A stretch of 64,000 bases of DNA from UBA5158 sp040389045 (GCA_040389045.1 JAZKAT010000003.1:1-64000); one strand, 5' to 3'; positions 25,626 through 34,824 are shown, counted from the stretch's first letter. The notes: generated by a model not told the origin, from the letters alone. A program made the numbers and translations.

Positions 25626-26364
25626 AGCGGGTCAGCAATCCCTGCTGCGGTTTCTAATTGAATTGCGTAAGCGGCTGGTCGTGTCATTGCTGGCATTATT
25701 AGTGATTTTTTGTGGGTTATTTTATTTTGCGAATGATCTTTATACCTTGCTGGCTGAACCATTGCTGGACCGGCTGCCTAAAGGTCACGGCTTGATTGCC
25801 ACCAGTATTACCGCGCCATTTATGGTGCCCTGTGAATTGACCATGGTGTTTTCGCTGTATCTAGGCGTGCCCTTTTTTTTATATCAATTATGGGCTTTTG
25901 TCGCGCCTGCCTTGTATACCCATGAACGTAGGCTGATCTGGCCCTTATTATTAATTAGCACTTTATTATTTTATGCAGGCAGTATTTTTGCTTATTTTAC
26001 GGTGCTGCCTATGTTATTTAATTTCCTGACACAAACGGCGCCGCGAGGTGTCATTGTAAGTCCTGATATCGGGCTTTATCTGGATTTCACGCTGAAAATG
26101 CTGTTAACTTTCGGCGTTATTTTTGAAGTGCCAGTGTTGACCGTGGTATTGATCTGGTCGGGAATCACTTCGCGGGAAAAGCTGGTTAAGATTCGTCCTT
26201 ACGTCATCATTGCAGCATTTATAATAGGCATGTTGCTGGCACCACCGGATGTTTTGTCACAGACTTTGTTAGCAGTCCCTTTGTGGCTGTTATTTGAAGT
26301 GGGTTTATTGGCGGCGAAATTTTTGGTGCCCAGTGCGAGAGTGGTACCGCGTTTTCCAAGGTGA
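25618..26364 (+). CDS. tatC: Sec-independent translocase TatC
   Basis: 248 residues from ATG 25618 (ATG 25597 would overlap tatB further). Six membrane helices are visible. Family motifs: FLIELRKRLVVS (the LxELRxR signature), TAPFMVPCELTMVFSLYLGVPFFLYQLWAFVAPALY, GSIFAYFTVLPM, and FGVIFEVPV with the conserved Phe-Glu. TatC binds the twin-arginine signal. The Rieske gene, a likely Tat substrate, starts 62 bases downstream. Confidence 0.95.
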   Translation: MNEAGQQSLLRFLIELRKRLVVSLLALLVIFCGLFYFANDLYTLLAEPLLDRLPKGHGLIATSITAPFMVPCELTMVFSLYLGVPFFLYQLWAFVAPALYTHERRLIWPLLLISTLLFYAGSIFAYFTVLPMLFNFLTQTAPRGVIVSPDIGLYLDFTLKMLLTFGVIFEVPVLTVVLIWSGITSREKLVKIRPYVIIAAFIIGMLLAPPDVLSQTLLAVPLWLLFEVGLLAAKFLVPSARVVPRFPR

Positions 26365-26426
26365 CATGGCTGTCCCAAAGATTTAAACTTTTACGATTAG
26401 CGGGATCGTCAACAGGATGAACACGG

Positions 26427-27026
26427 ATGAGTTCAAACGAAGAAGTCGATGAAGAGCGACGTTGTTTTCTACGTAGAGCCACGACGACGGTAGGCGGGAT
26501 CGGCCTGGCTGCCAGTACCATTCCTTTTATTTCTTATTGGTTGCCAGCGCGCGATGTGGAAGCGGCGGGTGGCCCGATTGAAGTCGATGTCAGTACCTTA
26601 AAACCCACTGAACAATTAACCGTAGTCTGGCGTGGTAAACCCATCTGGGTGATTCGTCGTACCCAGGCCATGCTGGATTCGCTGCCGAAATTAAATAATT
26701 TATTGCGTGATCCCAATTCGGAAGAAGATCAACAGCCCAGTTACGCCAAAAATATTTATCGTTCCATCAAACCGGAATTTTTTATCGCCATCGGGATTTG
26801 TACGCATTTGGGTTGCATCCCCACGTATCGTCCCGATGTAGGTGGGGTGTCGCCGGATTGGCTAGGCGGATTTTATTGTCCTTGCCATGGTTCACTTTAT
26901 GATTTGGCGGGACGTGTTTTCAAGGGAGTGCCCGCGCCAAAAAATTTAGTGATTCCACCTTACCAATATTTATCGGATACCCATGTGCAAATCGGGCAGG
27001 ACAAGGAAGGCAATACGGTGGATTAA
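26427..27026 (+). CDS. petA: Ubiquinol-cytochrome c reductase iron-sulphur (Rieske) subunit
   Basis: 199 residues, AGGATG before the ATG. The N-terminus has a twin-arginine signal (ERRCFLRRATTTVGGIGLAA) that continues into a membrane anchor. The 2Fe-2S site is formed by CTHLGC (about residue 128) and CPCHGS (about 151), with GGVSPDWLGGFYC between; PPYQYL is at the end. It passes electrons from quinol to cytochrome c1 in the bc1 complex. It is directly followed by petB and petC. Confidence 0.96.
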   Translation: MSSNEEVDEERRCFLRRATTTVGGIGLAASTIPFISYWLPARDVEAAGGPIEVDVSTLKPTEQLTVVWRGKPIWVIRRTQAMLDSLPKLNNLLRDPNSEEDQQPSYAKNIYRSIKPEFFIAIGICTHLGCIPTYRPDVGGVSPDWLGGFYCPCHGSLYDLAGRVFKGVPAPKNLVIPPYQYLSDTHVQIGQDKEGNTVD

Positions 27027-27029
27027 TGC

Positions 27030-28259
27030 ATGCTGCATACGGATAAAATTTTGAAGCGCTTGAATGTCTGGGTCAATGATCGCTTTCCATTAAGTGAATT
27101 CTGGCGCAAACATGTTTCGCATTATTACGCGCCGAAAAATTTTAATTTTTGGTATTACTTCGGTTCTTTTTCTCTGCTGGTGCTGCTCAATCAAATTATT
27201 ACCGGCATTTGGCTGGCGATGGATTACACGCCAACGGCGGACCAGGCATTTGCATCGGTGCAATACATCATGCGTGACACGAATTACGGCTGGCTGCTGC
27301 GGTTTATGCATTCCACTGGGGCATCGGCGTTTTTTGTCGTGGTTTATTTACATATGTATAGAGGGTTGATTTACGGTTCTTATAAAGCACCGCGTGAATT
27401 GATATGGTTACTGGGGATGGCGATTTATATAACCTTGTTGCTGGAAGCCTTTACCGGTTATGTGTTGCCGTGGGGACAAATGTCGTTTTGGGGCGCGGAA
27501 GTTATCACGTCTTTTGCCAGTGCTTTGCCTTTTGTCGGGAAGTATTTAGTGGTATGGCTGCGCGGAGATTACAGTATTTCGGGGGTGACGTTACACCGGT
27601 TTTTTTCCTTGCATGTGATTGCCGTGCCATTGGTGTTGTTAGGTTTGGTGTTATTGCATTTAACGGCGTTGCACTTTGTCGGTTCCAATAATCCGGATGG
27701 CATAGATGTCAAACATAAAAAAGATGCGCAGGGTGCGCCAAAACAGTGTATTCCATTTCATCCCTATTACACGTTAAAAGATTTAGCGGGTTCTATCGTG
27801 TTTTTGCTGGTGTTTTTTACTATTGTGTTTTATGCGCCGACCATGGGCGGATTTTTTCTGGAACCGGATAATTTTGTAGCGGCCAATGCTTTGAAAACGC
27901 CAGACCACATTGCACCGGTGTGGTATATGACACCGTTTTATGCGATTTTGCGCGCGGTGCCAAACAAATTATTAGGCTTGTGCGCGATGGCGGCGGCGAT
28001 CGCTTTCATGTTTGTATTGCCATGGCTGGATAAAAGTCCGGTGCGCTCAATTCGGTATAAAGGTAATTGGTCGAAAGCAGCGATAGCCATGTTTGTCATT
28101 TGTTTTATTGGTTTAGGTTATGTAGGCGTGATGCCGATTTCAACGTTGCGTTCGGTAGCCGCGCAATTCTTTGCAGTGGGTTATTTTGCATTTTTTATAG
28201 GTATGCCTTTTTATACGCGATATGAAAAAACCTTGCCGTTGCCGGAGCAGTTAACTTAA
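27030..28259 (+). CDS. petB: Cytochrome b of the bc1 complex
   Basis: 409 residues, eight membrane helices. The four haem-ligating histidines appear in the pairs RFMHSTGASAFFVVVYLHMYR and LHRFFSLHVIAVPLVLLGLV. Other motifs: GYVLPWGQMSFWGAEV (Qo site) and a PDN segment near residue 275 with the variant EPDNFV; the normal Qo PEWY motif reads PVWY in HIAPVWYMTPFY, where the Glu is replaced by Val. That Glu is usually important at the Qo site, though PVWY-type variants occur in some lineages of proteobacteria. Its stop overlaps the petC start (TAATG). Confidence 0.95.
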   Translation: MLHTDKILKRLNVWVNDRFPLSEFWRKHVSHYYAPKNFNFWYYFGSFSLLVLLNQIITGIWLAMDYTPTADQAFASVQYIMRDTNYGWLLRFMHSTGASAFFVVVYLHMYRGLIYGSYKAPRELIWLLGMAIYITLLLEAFTGYVLPWGQMSFWGAEVITSFASALPFVGKYLVVWLRGDYSISGVTLHRFFSLHVIAVPLVLLGLVLLHLTALHFVGSNNPDGIDVKHKKDAQGAPKQCIPFHPYYTLKDLAGSIVFLLVFFTIVFYAPTMGGFFLEPDNFVAANALKTPDHIAPVWYMTPFYAILRAVPNKLLGLCAMAAAIAFMFVLPWLDKSPVRSIRYKGNWSKAAIAMFVICFIGLGYVGVMPISTLRSVAAQFFAVGYFAFFIGMPFYTRYEKTLPLPEQLT

Positions 28260-28942
28260 TGAAATATTTTTTGACGGGTTTGCTAATGCTGTTGTTGAGC
28301 GGCCACGTTACGGCGGGGATACCGGAGATTTCCCTGGAAAAAGCGCCGGTTGACAGGGCTGATCAAAAGTCCATTGAACGGGGCGCGAAATTTTTCGCGA
28401 CGGTGTGCATGGCTTGTCATACGTTAATTTATTTACGTTACGATAAACTGGCGGAAAAAGCGGGTGTTACTTACGCGAAAATGCCCGTCAATGTAAAATG
28501 GCCGCAGGGGTCGGTGCCGCCGGATTTATCTTTGGAAGCATCGGCGCGGGGAGTTGACTGGATTTATACTTATTTACATAGTTTTTATCAAGATAAGGCG
28601 CGTCCCACGGGCATGAATAATTTATTGGTGGCAAATACCATGATGCCCGGTATCATCACGGCTTATCAGGGTTTGCAAACACTGGCGACGGACAATAGAC
28701 AATCGGAAACAATAAATCATGATTGGCAATGGTATGACTTATTATTGTTGAAATCGAAAGGCACGATGGATCCGCAGAAATTTGATGCGACGGTTGCCGA
28801 CTTAGTGAATTTCCTGGCTTATGCCTCAGAACCTTATCAAGAACAACAACACCGGCTGGGTTGGAAAGTTTTATTGTTTTTAGTGATATTCTTTATTTTT
28901 GCTTATTTGTTAAAACGCGAGTATTGGAAGGATGTTAAATAA
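28259..28942 (+). CDS. petC: Cytochrome c1
   Basis: 227 residues. Signal peptide (YFLTGLLMLLLSGHVTAG), one haem site CMACH at about residues 50-54, VPPDLSLEASARGVDWIYTY, a probable Met ligand in NTMMPG, and a C-terminal anchor helix (VLLFLVIFFIFAYLL) ending in KREYWKDVK. It accepts electrons from the Rieske protein and passes them to soluble cytochrome c or to the c-type domain of the oxidase. It overlaps petB by one base. Confidence 0.95.
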   Translation: MKYFLTGLLMLLLSGHVTAGIPEISLEKAPVDRADQKSIERGAKFFATVCMACHTLIYLRYDKLAEKAGVTYAKMPVNVKWPQGSVPPDLSLEASARGVDWIYTYLHSFYQDKARPTGMNNLLVANTMMPGIITAYQGLQTLATDNRQSETINHDWQWYDLLLLKSKGTMDPQKFDATVADLVNFLAYASEPYQEQQHRLGWKVLLFLVIFFIFAYLLKREYWKDVK

Positions 28943-29962
28943 TTGTTGTTAATTAAGCCCTTGTTATTTTATTTGTTGACCGCCTTGCTGGGTTTAGGCT
29001 TAACAGTAATAGCCCCTTATGCTGAATCGTACTGGCTACTGTTGTCAGTTTTAGCGGCATTTTATCTCGCTGATACGCAAATTATCCCGCAAACCAATCC
29101 ATCTTTTATCTGCATAGGTCTTGGTATTGCATTGCTGGCAGCTCTTAGCGGATATCTGGTTAATGTGCCGCTTTTGCAGATGAGTTTTTTAGTGGTGACG
29201 GTATTGATCACCGTGGCTTTTGGCGTGTGGCAGCCGCGGTTTTGGCGCGCCGTGTTTGTTACCAATTATCTGGTGCTGCTAGCCGCGGCTTTTGGCACGG
29301 ATAGCATAGCTGCGCTGCAGCGTTATTTCTTTGTGATGCTGGGGTTTTTATTAGTGGCCGGGCTGCGCTGGATTTTTTTTCATAAAACGTCAGCGCGACA
29401 ATTAAAATGGGCTTTAGCGAACTGCTTGCTAAAAGCAGCCAGCTTATCGGAGGCGATTTTTTCCGTGTATTTAGCGCGGGATTATGAGCAGCGCCTATTT
29501 GTTTATGAAAAGAAATTGCATTGGCAGCGTAATGCTTTCTTGACCAGTCTGGTCACGGTGCGGGAATCATTGATGGAGTTTGATAACGCCAAGCGTCCGT
29601 CTTTTGTCAAATTGTTACAATCTGTGGAACAGATTTATGAAATTTTGCTGGCAATAGGCTTGCTGGTTTATCGAGTGTCGGATCATAGTACTTTTGAAGT
29701 TGCCAATAAAGAACTTCTCGCCCTGAACGAAGGTCTTAAGGCATATCTACTAGCATTGGCCGCACAGCTACAACGCGGACAGCTTGCAGCGCCAACCACT
29801 TTTACGGATTCTATTCAGGAATTGCAGGATATTAATCACGATGCTTTGCAAGTAGTGGCGCCGGACCCTATGGTTTTTATTTTGTTTATTCAGGATTTTA
29901 TGGCGTTGAATGAAATATTTGCCCAAATGGTTGAAGTGATTGATGAGGTGCAGCGCGCATGA
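28943..29962 (+). CDS. FUSC/YccS-like membrane protein, first of a pair
   Basis: 339 residues. The frame opens directly after the petC stop with TTG TTG; AAGGA in the petC end is the likely ribosome site. Residues 5-145 hold about six membrane helices, followed by a long helical cytoplasmic part (about 150-335). This matches half of the FUSC/aromatic acid exporter layout. The helical part contains WQRNAFLTSLVTVRESLMEF. Proteins of this superfamily export aromatic acids or act in polyamine or fusaric acid resistance. The next gene overlaps by four bases and has the same architecture, so they probably act as a complex. Confidence 0.75.
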   Translation: MLLIKPLLFYLLTALLGLGLTVIAPYAESYWLLLSVLAAFYLADTQIIPQTNPSFICIGLGIALLAALSGYLVNVPLLQMSFLVVTVLITVAFGVWQPRFWRAVFVTNYLVLLAAAFGTDSIAALQRYFFVMLGFLLVAGLRWIFFHKTSARQLKWALANCLLKAASLSEAIFSVYLARDYEQRLFVYEKKLHWQRNAFLTSLVTVRESLMEFDNAKRPSFVKLLQSVEQIYEILLAIGLLVYRVSDHSTFEVANKELLALNEGLKAYLLALAAQLQRGQLAAPTTFTDSIQELQDINHDALQVVAPDPMVFILFIQDFMALNEIFAQMVEVIDEVQRA

Positions 29963-30996
29963 CAGTTCTGCAGCCATTAAATAAATTGATTGTATTGCGG
30001 CGGGCGCTAGGCGCGGCAGCCGCACTGGTGATTGCACTTATGGGTGAGCATTTTTATGCGGACACACCTCAGTTATGGATATCGGTCACTGCGGTATTAA
30101 TTATGTTGGTGAGTTATGATGCCGACATCAAACAAGTAATACAGTGTTTTCTGATAGTGGTAGCAAGTGTTTTTGTGGCGGCGAAGCTGGGTCATGTGGT
30201 GCACGCGACCAGCGCATTATTTATTTTGGCGGCGGTATTAGTGGTCTTGTGTTGTGTGTTGGAACAATTGTTTTATGCGTTTTTGTTTATGCCAGTGGCT
30301 TGTGTATTTATGTTAATGGTCACACCTATGTTTGGGGATATTGATAATTATGCGTTAATGCACGATGTGGTGATGGGTGGAATTATTGGGGTAGTGGCGC
30401 GCGGTTTATTTTTTTCTGGCTCGGCGGCAACGGATTTTCGGCAACGAGTGGTGTTGGTATTAAATGTTTATTCGCAATATTTATCCGCGATTGGCGAATT
30501 GTTATTGCAGCAGCCGGAAGCGGCTTTGCATTGTGAACAACAGAAAATTGCGGTTGAGAAAGTATTGCAGGCGGAATTTCCGCATTGGGTTTATCAGCGT
30601 GGCTTCAATCCGGTGCTGCAACAGGGGCATAGACACTTTTTAGTGAGGTTAGAGCAAATCGGGGAAATACTGTTTGCGATGAATTACGCTGCCAGACGCC
30701 CAGTGACGCCGGATTTGTTAAAAGGTTTGCAAGCTTCGATGCAGCAAAGTATTGATGGCGCCCAAAATATTATTGCCGCATTAATTGTACGCTTACGCAC
30801 GGAAAGCTTTGATAAACCGGTTTCAGATTTGCAGGATGAAATAACCCAGCTGGAAAATAACTATCGTGCATTCATAGACTTACCTATTGAATTAGTCGAC
30901 ACTTCCCAGGATGCCATGACTTTATCGGCCGTTATTTACGGTTTGAAAGATTTGCAGAAAAACCTGGTTAAAATAGCTGAAGCTTTGCGCAAATAA
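29959..30996 (+). CDS. FUSC/YccS-like membrane protein, second of a pair
   Basis: 345 residues. Starts at ATG 29959 inside the stop of its neighbour (ATGA), so translation is coupled. The N-terminal half has about six helices (ALGAAAALVIALMGEHFYAD, TPQLWISVTAVLIMLVSYDA, ALFILAAVLVVLCCVLEQLF), and the C-terminal half is helical and soluble. The N-terminal WISVTAVLIM segment is a common FUSC feature. It resembles its neighbour in length and layout but little in sequence. Being last in the tat-pet operon, it may have nothing to do with respiration. Substrate unknown. Confidence 0.75.
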   Translation: MTVLQPLNKLIVLRRALGAAAALVIALMGEHFYADTPQLWISVTAVLIMLVSYDADIKQVIQCFLIVVASVFVAAKLGHVVHATSALFILAAVLVVLCCVLEQLFYAFLFMPVACVFMLMVTPMFGDIDNYALMHDVVMGGIIGVVARGLFFSGSAATDFRQRVVLVLNVYSQYLSAIGELLLQQPEAALHCEQQKIAVEKVLQAEFPHWVYQRGFNPVLQQGHRHFLVRLEQIGEILFAMNYAARRPVTPDLLKGLQASMQQSIDGAQNIIAALIVRLRTESFDKPVSDLQDEITQLENNYRAFIDLPIELVDTSQDAMTLSAVIYGLKDLQKNLVKIAEALRK

Positions 30997-31065
30997 GACC
31001 CGTATGTATTGCTTTAGCCCTGGCTTTGTGGTAAATTATTGACCACTAAATTGGCAGGTGTAATA

Positions 31066-32481
31066 ATGCTTTCGAACAACGTAACAGTGACTCATAGCGC
31101 GGCTGATGATGCGAGCACGATAAACTGTTTGCAAAACTGGTTAGCCGTAAGCAATACCACGGCCACCCATTTTCTCAGTCAAATTCATAATAATAGTACG
31201 CTAAGTGCTAATACAACGAATTTATTGATTCAAGAAAATTTACCTAAGTTCATGCAGTATCATTTATTTCTCTTACAGTCGGGCGAGCTATTGCAACATC
31301 CGCACCCGATGGTTTATTTAGTAAAGACCATTTACTATTTACCCTATGGGTTTAGCGCTTATTCAAATGGCAGTAGTACTGCTGATTTTTCGGTTTCATT
31401 CACTTATGAATTTCTAAAATTTTATGAGAATGTTTTAGTAAACATTATCAATGTCAAACTGGAAAAATTATTATTTGGCTTACAAGATGTAAAGAATCAG
31501 CTTGGTGTTTCTGATGTTACTCTAACTTTTAATTTGATTAGAACCATGGATGAAGCTGCTATAGCCGAACTTACCGATTATGCTTATGCGGCAAAAGCGC
31601 GTTTGATCGAAGACCGGCTTGCGGGTTTGAATAGCACGAAATTTTTTCTCCACAACATTAAACATATCCCTGAAAGTATTCAGCAAGTATTGTTAAATCC
31701 TGAAGGCGAAGTAGTCACGCAATTTTATACCGCGAATGAAGCGTTGAAAAATATTCTGCTACTGAATACTTTCGAAAGAGATGAGATACTTAAAAATATT
31801 CAAGCAGTAGAAATCGCTAACCTGCCTACGCTTGCTAATATCTTAAGAAAGGCAGCTATTATTTTTAGACAATTTGATGGTTTTGCCGAGTCGTGCCAGA
31901 CTTTAAAATTTACTCTTATGTATGGTTCGCCGATTCAGAATTTTGAAGAAGAATTAGATTGGGCAAGAGGGAAGGTGAGAGATGTGTATGCTGCTAAAAT
32001 TTCCAGGACTGCTGGTAAGATTCTTTCTGAATTATTAGTGACTGACAAATTTATCAATACCGTGTTGCAATTGCCGAAACTGCCTTTATTTAACTGCAAT
32101 GGCAATCACACAGATTACGGTAATATCGCCAGACAAGAAAAAAATCTAAATGAAGCGGAGCAAGGGTTTAATGTACTTGCTATGGGCCAACCATTACCTT
32201 TTATTAATTATAGTCAGCCAGTTGATTTTAATCTGTTACCAGCACCAAGCATATCTGTGTCTTCCTATTTTCAACCTGACTTAAGCACAGTGGGACTGAG
32301 TCTTGGGATTGCATTCACGATAGGCTTATGTCTTTATGTCACCAATTCATGTTGCCGCATGGCAGGATTCTGGAGTAAATCTTTACGCAGTAAAAAAGTT
32401 AAGGAAGAAGATGTGCCCACTAACGAGGCCGATCACCAGCCACTGCTGTCAAAAATAATGATACACAGAGCTACGCATTAA
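31066..32481 (+). CDS. Unknown protein with C-terminal membrane anchor
   Basis: 471 residues from ATG 31066 with AGGTG upstream. The bulk (to about residue 400) is helical, Asn/Thr/Leu-rich, and has no recognisable domain. One hydrophobic segment near the end (LSLGIAFTIGLCLYVTNSCC) is followed by about 40 charged residues, so the protein looks tail-anchored, with a Cys pair at the end of the helix. No signal peptide is seen. It is flanked downstream by a family B repeat. Large tail-anchored proteins of unknown type are seen among lineage-specific proteins of intracellular bacteria, but no function can be assigned. Confidence 0.7.
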   Translation: MLSNNVTVTHSAADDASTINCLQNWLAVSNTTATHFLSQIHNNSTLSANTTNLLIQENLPKFMQYHLFLLQSGELLQHPHPMVYLVKTIYYLPYGFSAYSNGSSTADFSVSFTYEFLKFYENVLVNIINVKLEKLLFGLQDVKNQLGVSDVTLTFNLIRTMDEAAIAELTDYAYAAKARLIEDRLAGLNSTKFFLHNIKHIPESIQQVLLNPEGEVVTQFYTANEALKNILLLNTFERDEILKNIQAVEIANLPTLANILRKAAIIFRQFDGFAESCQTLKFTLMYGSPIQNFEEELDWARGKVRDVYAAKISRTAGKILSELLVTDKFINTVLQLPKLPLFNCNGNHTDYGNIARQEKNLNEAEQGFNVLAMGQPLPFINYSQPVDFNLLPAPSISVSSYFQPDLSTVGLSLGIAFTIGLCLYVTNSCCRMAGFWSKSLRSKKVKEEDVPTNEADHQPLLSKIMIHRATH

Positions 32482-32520
32482 TATGGGGTTCGATAGACAA
32501 GGATAGTTCCACTTGATTTC

Positions 32521-32570
32521 ACCTCTCCCCTTGTGGGAGAGGTCGGCGCCAAAGGCGATGGGTGAGGGGT
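32521..32570. repeat. Family B repeat
   Basis: CCTCTCCCCTTGTGGGAGAGG hairpin (palindromic arms CTCTCCC and GGGAGAG), then TCGGCGCC, AAAGGCGATGGGTGAGGGGT. It lies between convergent genes (unknown protein and sseA). The same element, with few changes, is at 55603-55654, and is inverted at 18980. Confidence 0.88.
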
Positions 32571-32581
32571 GCTCTATAATT

Positions 32582-33478
32582 TTATTCTTCATCTAGCGAA
32601 GTTCTGACTGGCCGTTCTGCGACACTACTTTCACCCGCAAATATTTTTTCCGACCCCCACTCAGTCCATGAACCATTGTAAACCGCATTCTGTGTATTAC
32701 CCAATAAATCCAGCGCGAAATTCAACACCGGCGCACTCATACCACTGCCACAAGTAGTAATAATAGGCTTGTTAATTTCAGCACTGATACCCGTAAATTG
32801 CTGACGGATTTTTTCCAAAGGTTTCCAGTTGCCACTTTTATCAAACATAGTCGTGTAGGGAAATGAAAAACTCCCCGGCATATGACCTTGCCGCAGCCCT
32901 GGACGAATTTCCTGACCGCCCGCATAGCGGACAGCATGACGTACATCAACGACTTGTTCCATTTGTTCCAGCAAATTGTGTTTCATTTGCGGCAAGGTCC
33001 GCAAGAATTCGGGTTGCAACATGGCGTTGTATTGTTTTGCCGCCACATTGGTCGCGGTGCCAGTTTCAATTTTACCGCCGTACTGGTGCCAGGCACTCAA
33101 GCCACCGTCTAAAATGTAAAGCTGTTGTGGATTGTGGCCAAATACTTTTAACATCCACAATGCACGACAGGCACTGTGCAAATTGCTATTGTCATAAAGA
33201 ATGATTTTAAAATCATTGCGAATGCCATGCGCGCCTAATTTTTTACTGATTTCTTCTTCATCGGTGATTAACATATGTGAATGCGGCGCGTTGGGATTGG
33301 GGTCGCTAAAAGCATCTATATCAAAAAACTGCGCGCCCATAATATGATTTTCCAGAAATTCCGTGCGCGCATCACGCCCTTCGTCAGGCATATGCCAGCT
33401 GGCATCCAGAATAATCAAAGATTTTTGGCTTTTGCGGAATTTGTCGACTTGCGCGGCATTGATTAACCAAGGCATCAT
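32582..33478 (-). CDS. sseA: 3-mercaptopyruvate/thiosulphate sulphurtransferase
   Basis: 298 residues, two rhodanese domains in tandem. The first (1-135) is structural: LIILDASWHMPDEGRDARTE, GAQFFDIDAFSD, YDNSNLHSACRALWML. The second (145-285) has VVDVRHAVRYAG, PGLRQGHMPGSFSFPYTTMF and the catalytic loop TTCGSGMSAPVLNFAL, with Cys at about residue 243. The CGSG loop is closer to mercaptopyruvate than to thiosulphate transferases (CRKG). It moves sulphur to cyanide or thiols. The start has two adjacent ATG codons, 33478 and 33475. Confidence 0.9.
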   Translation of the reverse strand: MMPWLINAAQVDKFRKSQKSLIILDASWHMPDEGRDARTEFLENHIMGAQFFDIDAFSDPNPNAPHSHMLITDEEEISKKLGAHGIRNDFKIILYDNSNLHSACRALWMLKVFGHNPQQLYILDGGLSAWHQYGGKIETGTATNVAAKQYNAMLQPEFLRTLPQMKHNLLEQMEQVVDVRHAVRYAGGQEIRPGLRQGHMPGSFSFPYTTMFDKSGNWKPLEKIRQQFTGISAEINKPIITTCGSGMSAPVLNFALDLLGNTQNAVYNGSWTEWGSEKIFAGESSVAERPVRTSLDEE

Positions 33479-33717
33479 TTATACTCATTCAGTAAAGATC
33501 GGATTTTAATGCGAAAACCGGTATTTTAAAATTCTTTTTGGCCATCATAATCTATATGTTTTAAATAGTAACTTGTCATCTCGTGTAAATGAGTAATAAG
33601 TATACTAATATGGCCATTATTGGTGCAATAAAAGATGTGCCGGCATTAAGCTACTGTTGAGATAATCCATGGTAACTTATAAGATATTTATAACAGCTAA
33701 AAATAAGGAGATTAACC

Positions 33718-33870
33718 ATGGGCAATCCGAATGAAGGCACACCACCATCAGAAATTCCCAATCGAAAAGATCCTGATTCCACCAAACCGGTAAAAAATAC
33801 TGATTTGGATGCCGATAAAAGAAACCCGATTAATCCAAAAAAAGATGATGCTGTTTATAAGCGTGATTAA
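33718..33870 (+). CDS. Small very hydrophilic protein (50 aa)
   Basis: 50 residues behind a strong AAGGAG site seven bases from the ATG. Composition is almost entirely Asp, Asn, Lys, Pro, Glu, Thr and Ser, with pairs such as NRKDPDSTKP and NPINPKKDD. There is no hydrophobic core, so it is probably disordered. It stands alone, between sseA (other strand, 240 bases away) and the oxidase operon. Short disordered proteins with strong ribosome sites are often stress-linked, but no family is recognised. Confidence 0.7.
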   Translation: MGNPNEGTPPSEIPNRKDPDSTKPVKNTDLDADKRNPINPKKDDAVYKRD

Positions 33871-33945
33871 TGCATCTGGCTGATATCTTAACAAATATCC
33901 ACACAAAATTATAGAAGCGTCCTGCGCTGGCATGAAAGATTGATC

Positions 33946-34824
33946 TCAAAACCAATACACAAAGATAAACAAAAACAACCAGACTACATCGACAAAATGC
34001 CAGTACCAGGACACTGCTTCAAACGCGAAATGGTGTTCGGGTTGGAAGTGGCCCAGCAGGCAGCGGATGAAAATGACAATTAGCATGGTTAAGCCTAAAG
34101 TCACGTGCGCGGCGTGAAAACCGGTCAGCATGAAAAACGTCGTGCCGTAAATTCCGCTATGCAAAGTCAAATCAAATTTAGTGTAAGCTTCAGTGTACTC
34201 AAAAGCCTGCATACATAAAAACGTGGCGCCAAGTAAAATGGTGATGGCCAAGCCTAGCTTCATTTGCCAGCGTCGGTTAGCTTTTAAGCCCCAATGTGCC
34301 CAGGTAACAAAGCCCGCGCTACTCAATAATAAAAAAGTATTTAACGCTGGAATACCAAACGCGGCAATCACATCGTTAGGGCCGGGAAATAATTGCGGAT
34401 TGGGATTTTTTAACAATGGCCATATATCTTTAAATTGCGGCCATAATAATTGATGCGTAGACAGAGGCGCCAAATCCCCACCCAAAACTGGCAACGCAAA
34501 AACCCGCGCATAAAACAATGCACCAAAAAATAAAGTAAAAAACGCTACTTCAGAAACAATAAACCACACCATCCCCCAGCGATATGTCCGGTCCATTTGC
34601 GCACTGTGCAAGCCATGCATGCTTTCATTAATCACACTGCTAAACCAGCCAAACATCATGTAAACCAACAATAACGACCCACCAAAAAACATATAATGCG
34701 CGATCGCATTACCATGCACGAAATTAGCAACACTTAACGCTAAAAAAAATAAACCCAGCGCCCCAATGACCGGCCAGCGACTCGGTTGCGGCAGGTAATA
34801 ATATTTAACTGGACGGTACTTCAT
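33946..34824 (-). CDS. ctaE: Cytochrome c oxidase subunit III
   Basis: 292 residues with seven hydrophobic segments. Motifs of the aa3 family: WPVIGALGLFFLALSVANFV, INESMHGLHSAQMDRTYRWGMVWFIVSEVAFF, the glutamate-containing YTEAYTKFDLTLHSGIYGTTFFMLTGFHAAHV, and the end WYWHFVDVVWLFLFIFVYWF. It stabilises subunit I and its proton uptake path. It is the last gene of the oxidase operon, overlapping ctaG by four bases. Confidence 0.96.
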   Translation of the reverse strand: MKYRPVKYYYLPQPSRWPVIGALGLFFLALSVANFVHGNAIAHYMFFGGSLLLVYMMFGWFSSVINESMHGLHSAQMDRTYRWGMVWFIVSEVAFFTLFFGALFYARVFALPVLGGDLAPLSTHQLLWPQFKDIWPLLKNPNPQLFPGPNDVIAAFGIPALNTFLLLSSAGFVTWAHWGLKANRRWQMKLGLAITILLGATFLCMQAFEYTEAYTKFDLTLHSGIYGTTFFMLTGFHAAHVTLGLTMLIVIFIRCLLGHFQPEHHFAFEAVSWYWHFVDVVWLFLFIFVYWF

